Of a stretch of DNA of 64,000 nucleotides, positions 53,187 through 61,956 are shown piece after piece (within the stretch, counting starts at the first letter, position 1; every line of letters begins with the position of its first letter). A program made the position numbers and the translations under genes. The notes below the pieces were generated by a model. That model ran no database searches. It had not been told where the DNA came from and was given only the letters and a program-made list of their open reading frames with translations. The DNA lies in assembly GCF_002008315.2 (NCBI RefSeq), contig NZ_MVDG02000001.1, forward strand, positions 434,001 through 498,000. Reading direction: 5' to 3'. This stretch comes from Arthrobacter sp. KBS0703 (GTDB lineage: Bacteria > Actinomycetota > Actinomycetes > Actinomycetales > Micrococcaceae).

Positions 53187-53975
53187 GTGATCGATCTTGG
53201 TGTGGCCGTGGTGATTGAGGATGACGCCGACGTCCGTAATCTCCTTGATGCGGTACTTCAGCAGGCCGGCTTCGAGGTGCACTCAGCAGCTACGGGCCGC
53301 GACGGTGTGGACATAGCCAGGCAGAGCCGGGCCAGCGTCATCACTCTTGATGTCGGCCTCCCGGACATTGACGGCTTCGAGGTGCTTCGCCGGATCCGGC
53401 AGTTCAGTGACGCCTACGTGGTGATGCTCACGGGCCGGAACGAGGAACTGGACACCATCACGGCGCTGCAGGGCGGCGCTGACGATTACATCGTCAAGCC
53501 GTTCCGGCCGCGCGAACTGCGGGCCCGCATATCGGCCATGATGCGCCGGCCGCGGCAGGGCGCAGTCGGTGAGCCCGAGGCACTGCTTGGGTCGCCGTCG
53601 GAACCGGGTTCCGCAGCCGCCGGCGTTGCGCGCCACGGGGGAACGGTGCTGCATCACAACGGACTTGCCTTGGACACTGAGACCCGGACCGTTTCCCTCG
53701 GCGGCACACCGCTGGGGCTGACCCGGAGCGAATTCGACCTCCTCCACGAACTCCTGCGCGGAACGGGGGCCGTCCGCACGCGGGCGGACCTGGTGCGTGT
53801 GGTGCGCGGTGAGTACTACCGCGAGGATACCTACATCAGCGAGGCTGATGAGCGGGCGGTCGAGGTCCACATCGGTAATTTGCGCCGCAAGCTCCGCGAG
53901 GATCCGCAGGACCCCCGGTGGCTGGTCACCGTGCGCGGGGTGGGGTACCGATTGGCGCCGAAGCGGGCGGAGTAG
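53187..53975 (+). CDS. OmpR/PhoB-family response regulator
   Basis: 262 residues from GTG 53187, which has TTGAGGAC upstream; a GTG at 53160 is weaker. The receiver has IEDDADV, phospho-acceptor Asp55 in VITLDVGLPDIDGFE and Lys104 in DDYIVKPFRPRELRAR. The winged-helix domain (LGLTRSEFDLLHELLRG, RAVEVHIGNLRRKLREDPQD) ends at VGYRLAPKRAE. Divergent from the histidine kinase and 6 bases from the convergent HPt-like gene. Confidence 0.92.
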   Translation: MIDLGVAVVIEDDADVRNLLDAVLQQAGFEVHSAATGRDGVDIARQSRASVITLDVGLPDIDGFEVLRRIRQFSDAYVVMLTGRNEELDTITALQGGADDYIVKPFRPRELRARISAMMRRPRQGAVGEPEALLGSPSEPGSAAAGVARHGGTVLHHNGLALDTETRTVSLGGTPLGLTRSEFDLLHELLRGTGAVRTRADLVRVVRGEYYREDTYISEADERAVEVHIGNLRRKLREDPQDPRWLVTVRGVGYRLAPKRAE

Positions 53976-53981
53976 ATTCTA

Positions 53982-54446
53982 TCAGTTGTCCGGCGGAAGG
54001 TACCCCAGTTTTAGTTCCCTGACGGTGAGCGCGCCAGTTTGCGCAACCGCCGGCAGCAAACGTCGCACGCATGCGAGGTCTCCGGATTTGACGAGACGCT
54101 GCACTTCGATGGCCAGCCGGGCCAGGCGGGTGGCACCCACCATCAGGGCGGAATTCTTCAGGCTCAAGGCAGCATCCATGGCGGCGTCGGGATCATTGTC
54201 TTCGACGGACCGTTCAAGGTACCGCAGCCGCTTGTCCCAGATGCTGATGTAGTCCCGCGCGAAGTTGTGGGCAACGCGAGTGCCGCCCATTTCCTCTTCC
54301 AGTTCATGCAGGACGCTCAGGTCCACGACGGGTTCCTGGGAGTCGTCTTGAGCGCCGTCCTGTTGCCCGTCCTCGGGGTGTCCGGATGCGGGCAGGCAGA
54401 CGCCGTTGGCGCCGCCGTCGCCTGCACTGGAACCTGAATTGGACAT
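53982..54446 (-). CDS. HPt-like protein lacking the phospho-acceptor histidine
   Basis: 154 residues. The first ~40 are Gly/Ser/Asp-rich and probably disordered. Residues ~42-150 are helical with the HPt-type pattern ALSLKNSALMVGATRLARLA. In HPt domains the core reads xHxLKGxxxxxGAxxLA; here Leu94 replaces His and Asn98 replaces Gly (codon TTG on the minus strand, 54165-54167). It cannot relay phosphate by that residue, so a docking or decoy role is possible. It follows the tad genes on the same strand after a gap of 105 bases. Confidence 0.65.
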   Translation of the reverse strand: MSNSGSSAGDGGANGVCLPASGHPEDGQQDGAQDDSQEPVVDLSVLHELEEEMGGTRVAHNFARDYISIWDKRLRYLERSVEDNDPDAAMDAALSLKNSALMVGATRLARLAIEVQRLVKSGDLACVRRLLPAVAQTGALTVRELKLGYLPPDN

Positions 54447-54551
54447 ACGTTAAGGCTACTTTCTGACCTTGTGAAAAACCTGATCAACCTTGGATCCTGT
54501 GGAAACCCTGCGGGTTCCTTGTGGTGGGGGAAAACCTGCGGAGATTCGACC

Positions 54552-55436
54552 CTACTGGCCACTGAACGTCTCGATGGTGTTGATGACGGCGGGGCCCAGG
54601 ATGGCAATGAAAAGTACCGGGAAGATGAAGAAGAGCAGGGGGAAAAGGATCATGACCGGAAGCTTCATGGCCTTCTCTTCGGCCCGTTGGCGGCGCTTGA
54701 CACGCATCACCTTGGCCTGCACCCGCAGCACGCGGCTGATGGCGATGCCGTAGGTGTCAGCCTGCACCACAGCCTGAACGAAGCTCCGCAGCTCCGGGAT
54801 GTTCGTCCGCTCAGCCAGGGCGAGATAAGACTCGCGGCGGCTCCGGCCCACCTGCATGTCCTGAAGCGTGCGGACCAGTTCCTCCGCCAGAGGGCCCTTG
54901 CCGTTTTCACCGGCACGGGCCATGGCACCCTCGAAGCCGAGACCTGCTTCCACGGAAATCAGCATCTGGTCGAGTGTGTTGGCAAGCTCCAACTGCATGA
55001 CTTTCTGGCGTTCCATGCCCTTGCTGTAGAGCATCAGGTCAGGGATGAAGTAGCCAAGAAACAGGACGAAGAGCCCGACGAGCTTGATGATCGGCGTGGT
55101 GGCGATGGAACTGATGTATAGACCCAGCAGTCCGCCCACCAGCCCCAAAGCGGGTTTGGCGGCGAGCACTCGGCCCAGCGGGAGGTTCGCCGGGCGGCCT
55201 GCGAGGGACAGCAGATGATCGAGCTTTTGCCTGTAGCCGGCCGGAGTAAGGCCGTGGCCGATCTTCTCGATGAGTCCGGTGTTGGTTTTCTTGTCGACTT
55301 CGGCCCGGTGGCTGCCTCGGGACAGAATGTCACGGGCCGCTGCGTGGCCTTTTTTATCAGTCGAGAGCAGAGACCAGCCTAGGTAGGCGAGCGGCAGGCA
55401 GATCAGGACGAGTGAGAGGAGGATGAGGGGATCCAT
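54552..55436 (-). CDS. tadC: Tad pilus inner-membrane platform protein TadC
   Basis: 294 residues with a type II secretion F domain. An N-terminal transmembrane helix, a cytoplasmic region with ANTLDQMLISVEAGLGFEGA and VQADTYGIAISRVLRVQA, and C-terminal helices (MILFPLLFFIFPVLFIAILG) match TadC. It forms the platform on which the CpaF ATPase assembles Flp pilin. It starts 7 bases after tadB. Paralogue at 62227. Confidence 0.92.
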   Translation of the reverse strand: MDPLILLSLVLICLPLAYLGWSLLSTDKKGHAAARDILSRGSHRAEVDKKTNTGLIEKIGHGLTPAGYRQKLDHLLSLAGRPANLPLGRVLAAKPALGLVGGLLGLYISSIATTPIIKLVGLFVLFLGYFIPDLMLYSKGMERQKVMQLELANTLDQMLISVEAGLGFEGAMARAGENGKGPLAEELVRTLQDMQVGRSRRESYLALAERTNIPELRSFVQAVVQADTYGIAISRVLRVQAKVMRVKRRQRAEEKAMKLPVMILFPLLFFIFPVLFIAILGPAVINTIETFSGQ

Positions 55437-55443
55437 AGCCGGC

Positions 55444-56376
55444 TCAGAACTTCAGGTCAATGATCTTGCGCATCCAAAGACCGCCAATGGTCATGAGGAT
55501 TACGGAGGCTACTACCATGATCCAGCCGAGGAGCGTGCTGAACATCTTGTCCATGTAGCCAGGGTTGACCAGCATGAGCATGGCCACGATACCCACCGGC
55601 AGTGCCATCAGGATGTAGGCGGAGAACTTACCCTCCGCAGCCAAAGATTTGATGTGCCCCTTGATTTCGTTGCGCTCGCGGATGGTCTCGTTCACCTGGT
55701 CCAGCACTTCGGCCAAGTTTCCGCCGACCTCGCGGTTGATCTGGATGGCTTGGGAGATCCAGACGAAGTCCTCGTTCTGCATACGTTCGGCCGCGTCGTT
55801 GAGTGAGACAAGCAGGTCTCGGCCCAGACTTGTCTCGGAAACGATCCGGCGCATTTCCTCTGAGGTCGGCGTTTGGGATTCGTTGGCTGCTGCGTCGATG
55901 GCGCGGAGGATACTGTGGCCGGCACGTAGGCTGCCGGACAGCAATTGCAGCGTATCTCCGAGTTGGTCTCCAAACTTGGCTCGTCTCTTGCCAGCCAGGA
56001 AGCCCAGAACGAGGTGTCCGATGAACGGCGCTGCCATCACGAGGAGGATAGCCAGAAGGGGGCCGGCTACGACGAGCCCCACGAGCGCACCCACGAATGC
56101 GCCGATGACAACTAGCAGCAGGAAATCAGCTTGGCTCAGGCGCAGGCCGGCATTCTCGAGGATCTCCCGCTTGAAGTACCGGAAGTTCCTTTTGGCAAGG
56201 AATCGCTCGATTGTTCGAACTGCCGAACCTGCGAAGCGGGTCAGCTGCGAATCCGACTCCGTCCGGTACGGCCTGCGGCGGTCCAGCGGCACGGTGGGCG
56301 TACGCGGAATTAGTACAGCCACGCCCCCCAACGCGACCGAGGTAACCACGAGGATGATCCCGATTGTGACAATCAT
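55444..56376 (-). CDS. tadB: Tad pilus inner-membrane platform protein TadB
   Basis: 310 residues. An N-terminal helix, then FADFLL-type hydrophobic segments, the F-domain motif LQLLSGSLRAGHSILRAIDA with QIQINREVGG-like sequence (QAIQINREVGGNLAEVLDQV), and two C-terminal helices. It pairs with TadC. It starts 5 bases after cpaF. Paralogue at 63122. Confidence 0.92.
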   Translation of the reverse strand: MIVTIGIILVVTSVALGGVAVLIPRTPTVPLDRRRPYRTESDSQLTRFAGSAVRTIERFLAKRNFRYFKREILENAGLRLSQADFLLLVVIGAFVGALVGLVVAGPLLAILLVMAAPFIGHLVLGFLAGKRRAKFGDQLGDTLQLLSGSLRAGHSILRAIDAAANESQTPTSEEMRRIVSETSLGRDLLVSLNDAAERMQNEDFVWISQAIQINREVGGNLAEVLDQVNETIRERNEIKGHIKSLAAEGKFSAYILMALPVGIVAMLMLVNPGYMDKMFSTLLGWIMVVASVILMTIGGLWMRKIIDLKF

Positions 56377-56381
56377 GAACG

Positions 56382-58001
56382 TCAGTGCTTTCCGGTCGTG
56401 GCAAGGGGAGCTCCGAAGACCCCAGCCGAAACGTGGATGCCCATGTCTTCGAAACGGTCGATGAACCGCGGGCGGATGCCTGTAGGAATGGGGCTTCCCA
56501 AGAAGCGTCCGTGTTGATCCACGCCGGCCGAGTAGTCGAAGACGAAGGCGTCCTGGAGCGTGACAATATCGCCCTCCATACCCTGGACCTCGGTTACGTG
56601 CGTTATGCGCCGTGTGCCGTCCCTGAGGCGGGAAATCTGGATGATCAGGTTGACGGCGGAGGCGATCTGTTCGCGGATGGCCCGCAGCGGCAGGTCCATA
56701 CCCGCCATGAGGACCAGTGTTTCAAGACGGGCGACGGCGTCACGGGGCGAGTTTGAGTGGACGGTAGACAGAGAACCGTCGTGGCCTGTGTTCATGGCCT
56801 GGAGCATGTCCAGGGATTCCCCGCCACGGACCTCGCCCACCACGATGCGGTCTGGTCGCATGCGAAGGGAGTTGCGGAGCAGTTCGCGGATGGTGACCTC
56901 GCCCTTGCCCTCGGTGTTGGGTGGGCGGCTTTCCAGCCGAACCACGTGTTCCTGTTGGATCTGGAGCTCCACGGCATCTTCGATGGTCACGATGCGCTCG
57001 TTGGCTGGCAGAAAGGAGGAGAGGACGTTAAGGAGCGTGGTCTTCCCGGTGCCGGTGCCGCCGGAAACGATTATGTTCAGCTTGGCCTTGACGCAGGCGT
57101 TCAGCAGTTCGGCCATCTCGGGAGTCAACGTGCCGAAGTCGATGAGGTTCCGGACAGTTAAGGGCACCTTGCTGAACTTACGGATGGTGAGTGAGGACCC
57201 ACCAACGGCCAGTGGGGGGATCACGGCGTTTACCCGGGAGCCGTCTTCGAGGCGCGCATCGACAAGCGGTGAGGATTCATCGATGCGCCGCCCGACTTTG
57301 GACACGATGCGCTCGATGACCTTGCGCAGGTGGTCCTCGGAGCTGAACCTGGATTCTGTCAGCGTCAGCTGGCCTTTGCGCTCCACATAGATCTGGTCCA
57401 TCCGGTTCACCATGATCTCGGTGACGGCGGGATCGTCCAGCAGCCGTTGCAGCGGACCATAGCCCAGCACGTCGTCGGCCACGTCGCGCACGAGCCGCGT
57501 CCGTTCGTCCGCGGTCAACGGCACCTGCTCGCCATCGATGATGCGGATGAGCTCTTCCCTGGCGGTGCTGCGCAGTTCACTCTCGGTGAGAGCTGAGTCG
57601 TTGAACCGAGCGCCCATACGTTCGAAGAGTGCCGTCGCGGCCCGCTGCTTCAAAGCGGCGAACACGTCTACTGGCTGTTGAACTTTTGATTTGAACACTT
57701 CGGTCTGCACAACGGCGGTCGGCTGCACAGGCTTTGCGTGCGCAGACTTTCCTGGCAATGCTGGCGGCGGCACTGTCGCTTCGCCCACGTGCGAAGCCGA
57801 ATGCGGCGCGGGCGGATGGATTTCTGGCGTGTGACGCGTCGCACGCGGCCGAAAGGGCGGGGCAGATGGTGACGTAGGGGCCGAAGAAGTCGAAGTGACG
57901 GCGGATGCAGCACTGGGCACAGCCGTCAGGGCTGTTGTAGCCGGGGCGGCCCCGAACTGCGACTTCTCCTGAGCGGCCTGGATGCGTTCCGAAAGTTTCA
58001 T
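56382..58001 (-). CDS. cpaF: Tad pilus assembly ATPase CpaF/TadA
   Basis: 539 residues. A Pro/Ala/Thr-rich N-terminal region of ~120 residues precedes the secretion ATPase core. Walker A is IIVSGGTGTGKTTLLNVLS, with Asp box RIVTIEDAVELQ, Walker B RPDRIVVGEVRGGES and His box TGHDGSLSTVHSNSP. It hydrolyses ATP to power pilin polymerisation at the inner face of the membrane. ATG follows the cpaE stop directly. Confidence 0.95.
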   Translation of the reverse strand: MKLSERIQAAQEKSQFGAAPATTALTAVPSAASAVTSTSSAPTSPSAPPFRPRATRHTPEIHPPAPHSASHVGEATVPPPALPGKSAHAKPVQPTAVVQTEVFKSKVQQPVDVFAALKQRAATALFERMGARFNDSALTESELRSTAREELIRIIDGEQVPLTADERTRLVRDVADDVLGYGPLQRLLDDPAVTEIMVNRMDQIYVERKGQLTLTESRFSSEDHLRKVIERIVSKVGRRIDESSPLVDARLEDGSRVNAVIPPLAVGGSSLTIRKFSKVPLTVRNLIDFGTLTPEMAELLNACVKAKLNIIVSGGTGTGKTTLLNVLSSFLPANERIVTIEDAVELQIQQEHVVRLESRPPNTEGKGEVTIRELLRNSLRMRPDRIVVGEVRGGESLDMLQAMNTGHDGSLSTVHSNSPRDAVARLETLVLMAGMDLPLRAIREQIASAVNLIIQISRLRDGTRRITHVTEVQGMEGDIVTLQDAFVFDYSAGVDQHGRFLGSPIPTGIRPRFIDRFEDMGIHVSAGVFGAPLATTGKH

Positions 58002-59195
58002 CTACACCACTACCCGTCGGTGGGTTTTCCGCTGAGACTTGGCCTGCCATGCAGGGCTAAACCGTTCCACGAGCTGGCTGAGGCCTTTGACAGCCGGATC
58101 CTTCTTGGCTTCCTGCAGGACGGGTACGCCGCGGTTGGTGGAGAACGCTACTGCGCGGGAACGAGGAACGCTAACGTCCACGGGAGCGCCAATGGTCGAC
58201 TCGACGTCCTGCACCGTTAGGCCGCATTTTGCGTCAGCCATGTTGAGTACCACGTGCCGACCTTCCGGCAGGATATCCAACTGACGGAGAATATCCAGGC
58301 CGGAACGGAGTCCGCGCACGCTGGGGATGTCCATGGCGCTTACCCAAACCACGTCGGTGCATGCTTCCATGGCAGCCAGTCCTATCTCCGGCAATCCCGG
58401 CGCCGTATCCACAACCACGTACTGGAACTCGTCCGCCAACTGTTCCAAGAGCCGCGTGATCTGATCCGGGGTGATGTGGTCTGCCTCAACAGGGCTGATG
58501 GGCGCGCACAGGGCGTAGATGCTAGAGGGGTGGACGGTAAGGAAAGCCTTGAGCACTAGCGTGTCCTGGCTTGCGGCCGGGGAGACTGCATCCGTCACTG
58601 TGTGTTCCGGATTCAGGTAGAGCCCGGAGGCAACGTCGCCGAACTGCAGGTCCAAGTCCACAATCACAACGCTCATCGGAGCTATTTTGCCCAGGCCGAC
58701 GGCGACATTGGTTGCGATGGTGGTCTTGCCGACGCCGCCTTTGGGGGAGAAGACTCCGATGACTGTGCCTCTGGAGTTTTCCGTCTGCTTGGGCTGCTCA
58801 GCGCGGTGCCGGCTGGCGAACGACTGGCACGCGCGTTCAAGCAGTACGCGGAGTTGCGCCGGATCGGCTGACGGGCTCAAGATATCCCGAACGCCCGCCC
58901 GCATGGCCTGCAGGATGAAAGTGGGATCAGGCTCGCTGACCATAAGAACTGTGAGGTCAGGCACCTGGACGTCAAGCACCGTGGCAAGCCGGAGGGCCTC
59001 GTCGACGGGGACATCCGGTCCCAGGATGAGCACTTCGGGCTTCTCCTGGTTCAGCTGCGCGAAAAGATCGTAGGGGCCTGCGGGCAGGACATTCGTGAAG
59101 AAAGTCTGGACGCCGCCCTGGAGGCCTCCGGCGACTGCCTGCCGGAGGCGGCCGTCAAAGTCCGCATTGGGCGTGATCAGGACGAAGCGGCTCAC
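58002..59195 (-). CDS. cpaE: Tad pilus localisation ATPase CpaE/TadZ
   Basis: 397 residues, GTG start overlapping the cpaB stop (GTGA). An N-terminal receiver-like domain (about 1-120; LILGPDVPVDEALRL) is followed by a MinD/ParA ATPase with deviant Walker A VFSPKGGVGKTTIATNVAVG and VVIVDLDLQFGDVASGL. TadZ-type proteins place the secretion machine in the cell. Confidence 0.92.
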   Translation of the reverse strand: MSRFVLITPNADFDGRLRQAVAGGLQGGVQTFFTNVLPAGPYDLFAQLNQEKPEVLILGPDVPVDEALRLATVLDVQVPDLTVLMVSEPDPTFILQAMRAGVRDILSPSADPAQLRVLLERACQSFASRHRAEQPKQTENSRGTVIGVFSPKGGVGKTTIATNVAVGLGKIAPMSVVIVDLDLQFGDVASGLYLNPEHTVTDAVSPAASQDTLVLKAFLTVHPSSIYALCAPISPVEADHITPDQITRLLEQLADEFQYVVVDTAPGLPEIGLAAMEACTDVVWVSAMDIPSVRGLRSGLDILRQLDILPEGRHVVLNMADAKCGLTVQDVESTIGAPVDVSVPRSRAVAFSTNRGVPVLQEAKKDPAVKGLSQLVERFSPAWQAKSQRKTHRRVVV

Positions 59196-59968
59196 TTGTA
59201 GACCCCGTCCCGCGTGATGATCCGTGGGCCGCTGTCCTTGGCGTTGAGGGGTTCCTTGCTGAGCCAGATCTTACCGAATTCGGCTGCGAAGACGATCTTG
59301 GCCGCGTCCACGTCGCTGACCGCGACCGTGAGCATGAGGGAACCGACTGGGAGTGTGGTGTCGCGCGGGTCGGCGCTACTAACGTCGGGGGATGCGGAAG
59401 GAGTCGGTTGGATCGTGGGCGTGGTTTCAGGTGCGCGTTGCACAGCCGTCAGAAGGACTTTACGGACGGTCAGTTTGGTGGTCTCAGCATCCAGTTTGTC
59501 TGCCAGTGCGCCCTTTTCGAGTGAGACGAAAACCCCGACGTGGTCACCCGCGGTCAGACGGCCACCAACGACGCGATCGGGCTGAAGTTGGAATGTGACT
59601 TCCTGGAGGCCAGCGGGGACCGTGATGGCACCGTCGACTTTGAGCTCCGCGGGCGCGACCAATCGCTCAGCCACGAGCTGCTCGCCTGGCACGAGGGCCA
59701 CGGCTGCCACCTTGCCCTCCGATTTGTCGAGTGACTTCAACGCTGTGCTGGCCACCGCAGTTCCGGGGAGTTTCTCGGTTGCCAGCGAGCCACTCATTGA
59801 CTCGACCGGGGTGCCAGCCGGAATTGCAGTCTTCACGACGAGGACATCCACCGGATCGAGGGACTGCACGGCACGCAGGTCAGCACCTTGGGCGTAGGAA
59901 ACCACCAGCATTGCGCCCACAAGGGCAAGGACCACGGCGGCCGCTCCGGCGAGTAGGCGTGACTTCAC
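59192..59968 (-). CDS. cpaB: CpaB/RcpC-like SAF-domain protein
   Basis: 258 residues from GTG 59968, two bases past the tadG-like stop, with GGAG upstream. One N-terminal transmembrane helix (LLAGAAAVVLALVGAMLVVS), a SAF domain (VVKTAIPAGTPVESMSGSLA), then LVPGEQLVAERLV and GRLTAGDHVGVFVSLE. In Gram-negatives RcpC works with the outer-membrane secretin; in this monoderm it probably acts at the envelope surface (inference). Confidence 0.88.
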   Translation of the reverse strand: MKSRLLAGAAAVVLALVGAMLVVSYAQGADLRAVQSLDPVDVLVVKTAIPAGTPVESMSGSLATEKLPGTAVASTALKSLDKSEGKVAAVALVPGEQLVAERLVAPAELKVDGAITVPAGLQEVTFQLQPDRVVGGRLTAGDHVGVFVSLEKGALADKLDAETTKLTVRKVLLTAVQRAPETTPTIQPTPSASPDVSSADPRDTTLPVGSLMLTVAVSDVDAAKIVFAAEFGKIWLSKEPLNAKDSGPRIITRDGVYK

Positions 59969-59969
59969 T

Positions 59970-60944
59970 TTAGGGTGCTCCAATGGTAAGACGGACCACG
60001 GCCGTGCCGTAATCCGGTGAATTGCCGAGTTCGAGGGCTTGAGAGAGGGATACAAACTTCAAAAAGTAGCCCCGGATGGATTTGTTGGGGAGGCTCCCGC
60101 CCCCCGAAGTCCAGCTGTCGGTGGCAAAGTGGTAGCCGGTAACGTGAAAAGCCGCGAAGCCCTTTACGTAGTACTTCCCACTGGAGCCGTTGCCGGTGGC
60201 AATGTCGTACAGGGGGATCAGGACCGTCTGATCGTTCATCGCCGCGAGGTCGGATGCGGCACAAACGCCAGGCGCACTCGCGCCCGTATCGCTGGTGAAC
60301 CAGATTCCAGGGTCATTGGACTGTCCGGCCGAAATGTTGACACTACATTTCGCATCCGAAGCATCATTGATCCAGCCAAATCCACCCGGGATAGTGCCAC
60401 AACCGGACCCCATCTCTATCAGCTGTTCACTGGCTGAGGTTGCGCCTGCAGCCAGATTCAGCTTGCATACGGCAATGGCCAGCGGCATTGCAACTATCCC
60501 CTTGGAAGGTGTGCCCCATTCGACCCGTGACTCGGCCACAACCTCAGCGCTCTGAATACCCATGATCCGGGCAAAAAACGTCGAAACAGCATTCGGACCG
60601 CCTCCGACTTCCTTTGCTCCGGCAGTGACCGTGATCTTGCGGTTTGTTTTGTCCAGGGTAATCGACTTGACGTTGCTGAGTCCGTCCACGGCGTTCTTGT
60701 TGGCCAGATCGGCGGCCAGTGGCGAAGTCGTTGAGCATTCAGCGTCATTGAGATCCTTTGCGCACTTCTGAGCCATCATGAAGGCCGCGGCGTCAGAACC
60801 GTTTTGAAGCTGGGCACGTTCCGAGTACAGGCGAGCAACGTCGATAGCGATGGCCGCAAAACCGAGTAACGCCACCAAGAGGATGGCGACGATTACGCTG
60901 ATGGCGCCGCGTTCGCTCTCATGTGAATCCGTTAGCCGCCGCAC
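59970..60944 (-). CDS. TadG-like pilus assembly protein
   Basis: 324 residues, GTG start overlapping the tadE end by 13 bases. N-terminal Tad-like pseudopilin segment ERGAISVIVAILLVALLGFA then AIDVARLYSERAQLQNGSDA. The large extracellular part carries several Cys (CGTIPGGFGW, CSVNISAGQ, GVCAASDLA). Such proteins are minor components or tethers of Flp pili. Confidence 0.87.
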   Translation of the reverse strand: MRRLTDSHESERGAISVIVAILLVALLGFAAIAIDVARLYSERAQLQNGSDAAAFMMAQKCAKDLNDAECSTTSPLAADLANKNAVDGLSNVKSITLDKTNRKITVTAGAKEVGGGPNAVSTFFARIMGIQSAEVVAESRVEWGTPSKGIVAMPLAIAVCKLNLAAGATSASEQLIEMGSGCGTIPGGFGWINDASDAKCSVNISAGQSNDPGIWFTSDTGASAPGVCAASDLAAMNDQTVLIPLYDIATGNGSSGKYYVKGFAAFHVTGYHFATDSWTSGGGSLPNKSIRGYFLKFVSLSQALELGNSPDYGTAVVRLTIGAP

Positions 60945-61306
60945 AGCATGGTTCCTTTGCCTGTCATCGGAAAGGGGCCCGCGATGCCGGTCATGGTGCT
61001 CAGCGTGTAGCTGATGGTCACGCTCACCTGGGCCCCCACCGTGCAGCTCGGGGCACTAAAAGTGACGTTTCCGTCCGCGAGGGCCGGGTTGAGGAGGGCC
61101 GCCGCGTTCTTCGCTGCGGTTCTTGCATCGGTCTGGCTATTGTTGATCGCCATAACACGGACACCTTCGCGCGCGGCGTTTGTCAGGGTGATCTGCGCGT
61201 TGTATGCCCGGCCGAATTCCGCAATGCCGAGCAAGAGCATAACTAGCACCGGGGCGAGAAGTGCGAACTCAACAGCGACGGCGCCACGCTCGGATGCCTT
61301 GGCCAT
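60932..61306 (-). CDS. tadE: TadE-family minor pilin
   Basis: 124 residues from ATG 61306 (AGAGAGG upstream). The processing-type motif ERGAVAVEFALLAPVLVMLL with EFGRAYNAQITLTNAAREGV is the TadE signature. The short extracellular domain has two Cys. It should be cleaved by a TadV/CpaA-type prepilin peptidase, which is not in the window. Confidence 0.92.
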   Translation of the reverse strand: MAKASERGAVAVEFALLAPVLVMLLLGIAEFGRAYNAQITLTNAAREGVRVMAINNSQTDARTAAKNAAALLNPALADGNVTFSAPSCTVGAQVSVTISYTLSTMTGIAGPFPMTGKGTMLCGG

Positions 61307-61357
61307 TGGTGCCTCTCTTACCACGGATGTGCTGGGGAAGCGCACGGACTAGTGAAA

Positions 61358-61403
61358 GCGAGGCCGGGTAGCGCAGGACATAACCTTCGCTACTCGGCCT
61401 CGC
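61358..61403 (-). terminator. Hairpin between flp and tadE
   Basis: 16-bp stem (61358-61373 with 61388-61403, one G-U pair) starting 7 bases after the flp stop and read on the minus strand into GCTTTC. Likely attenuates downstream expression relative to the pilin genes, or stabilises pilin mRNA. Confidence 0.65.
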
Positions 61404-61410
61404 GCCAGGC

Positions 61411-61647
61411 CTACTTGGAGCAGGTGGCGGCAGTGCCTGCCGGCGCTCCTGCTGCAACGGCCATCGTGCCACCCTTGACCGAGCAGGCGACGCTGTCGAA
61501 GGTCGACGACAGGTTGCCGCCGAGAGTCGTGACGGCGACGATGATGACGACGGCGATGAGGGCAACCATGATGCCGTATTCAACGGCGGTAGCGCCTTTC
61601 TCACCGCGGCGGACACGGCCTGTAGTGTATGAGAAGAAAGCAAGCAT
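61411..61647 (-). CDS. flp: Flp-type pilin (copy 1)
   Basis: 78 residues with AGGAG before the ATG. Leader MLAFFSYTTGRVRRGEKGAT, processing motif GATAVEYG and hydrophobic stretch IMVALIAVVIIVAVTTLGGN. The C-terminal part has two Cys (DSVACSVKGG and TAATCSK) that could form a disulfide loop, making the pilin longer than classical Flp. Near-identical paralogue of copy 2, including the leader before the start. Confidence 0.95.
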   Translation of the reverse strand: MLAFFSYTTGRVRRGEKGATAVEYGIMVALIAVVIIVAVTTLGGNLSSTFDSVACSVKGGTMAVAAGAPAGTAATCSK

Positions 61648-61719
61648 TTTGATACTCCTGAGCGAGAGAAGGGAAGCCGGCCCAATATTGGAATAATCGG
61701 GTGCACGGCTCAAGGAGCG

Positions 61720-61956
61720 CTACTTGGAGCAGGTAGCTGCGGTGCCTGCCGGTGCGCCTGTAGCAACTGCCATGGTGCCGCCCTTGACGGTACATGCGAC
61801 GCTGTCGAAGCTTGCCTTGAGGTTGCCACCAAGAGTCGTGACAGCAACGATGATGACGACGGCGATGAGCGCGACCATGATGCCATATTCAACAGCGGTG
61901 GCGCCCTTCTGGTCGCGGCGAATGCGGGCTGCGGTGTTTGAGAAGAAAGCAAACAT
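61720..61956 (-). CDS. flp: Flp-type pilin (copy 2)
   Basis: 78 residues, same length and layout as copy 1: MFAFFSNTAARIRRDQKGAT, then VEYGIMVALIAVVIIVAVTT and a tail with two Cys (DSVACTVKGG and TAATCSK). Differences lie mainly in the leader and at a few tail positions. It is the upstream copy, 72 bases before copy 1, so both are probably transcribed from one promoter in the 270-base gap upstream. Confidence 0.95.
   Translation of the reverse strand: MFAFFSNTAARIRRDQKGATAVEYGIMVALIAVVIIVAVTTLGGNLKASFDSVACTVKGGTMAVATGAPAGTAATCSK

Noticed and set aside
49773..54446. Signalling cluster as a phage-defence system
   Set aside because: All parts are ordinary two-component or HPt-like domains; no nuclease, protease, toxin or NTPase effector is present.
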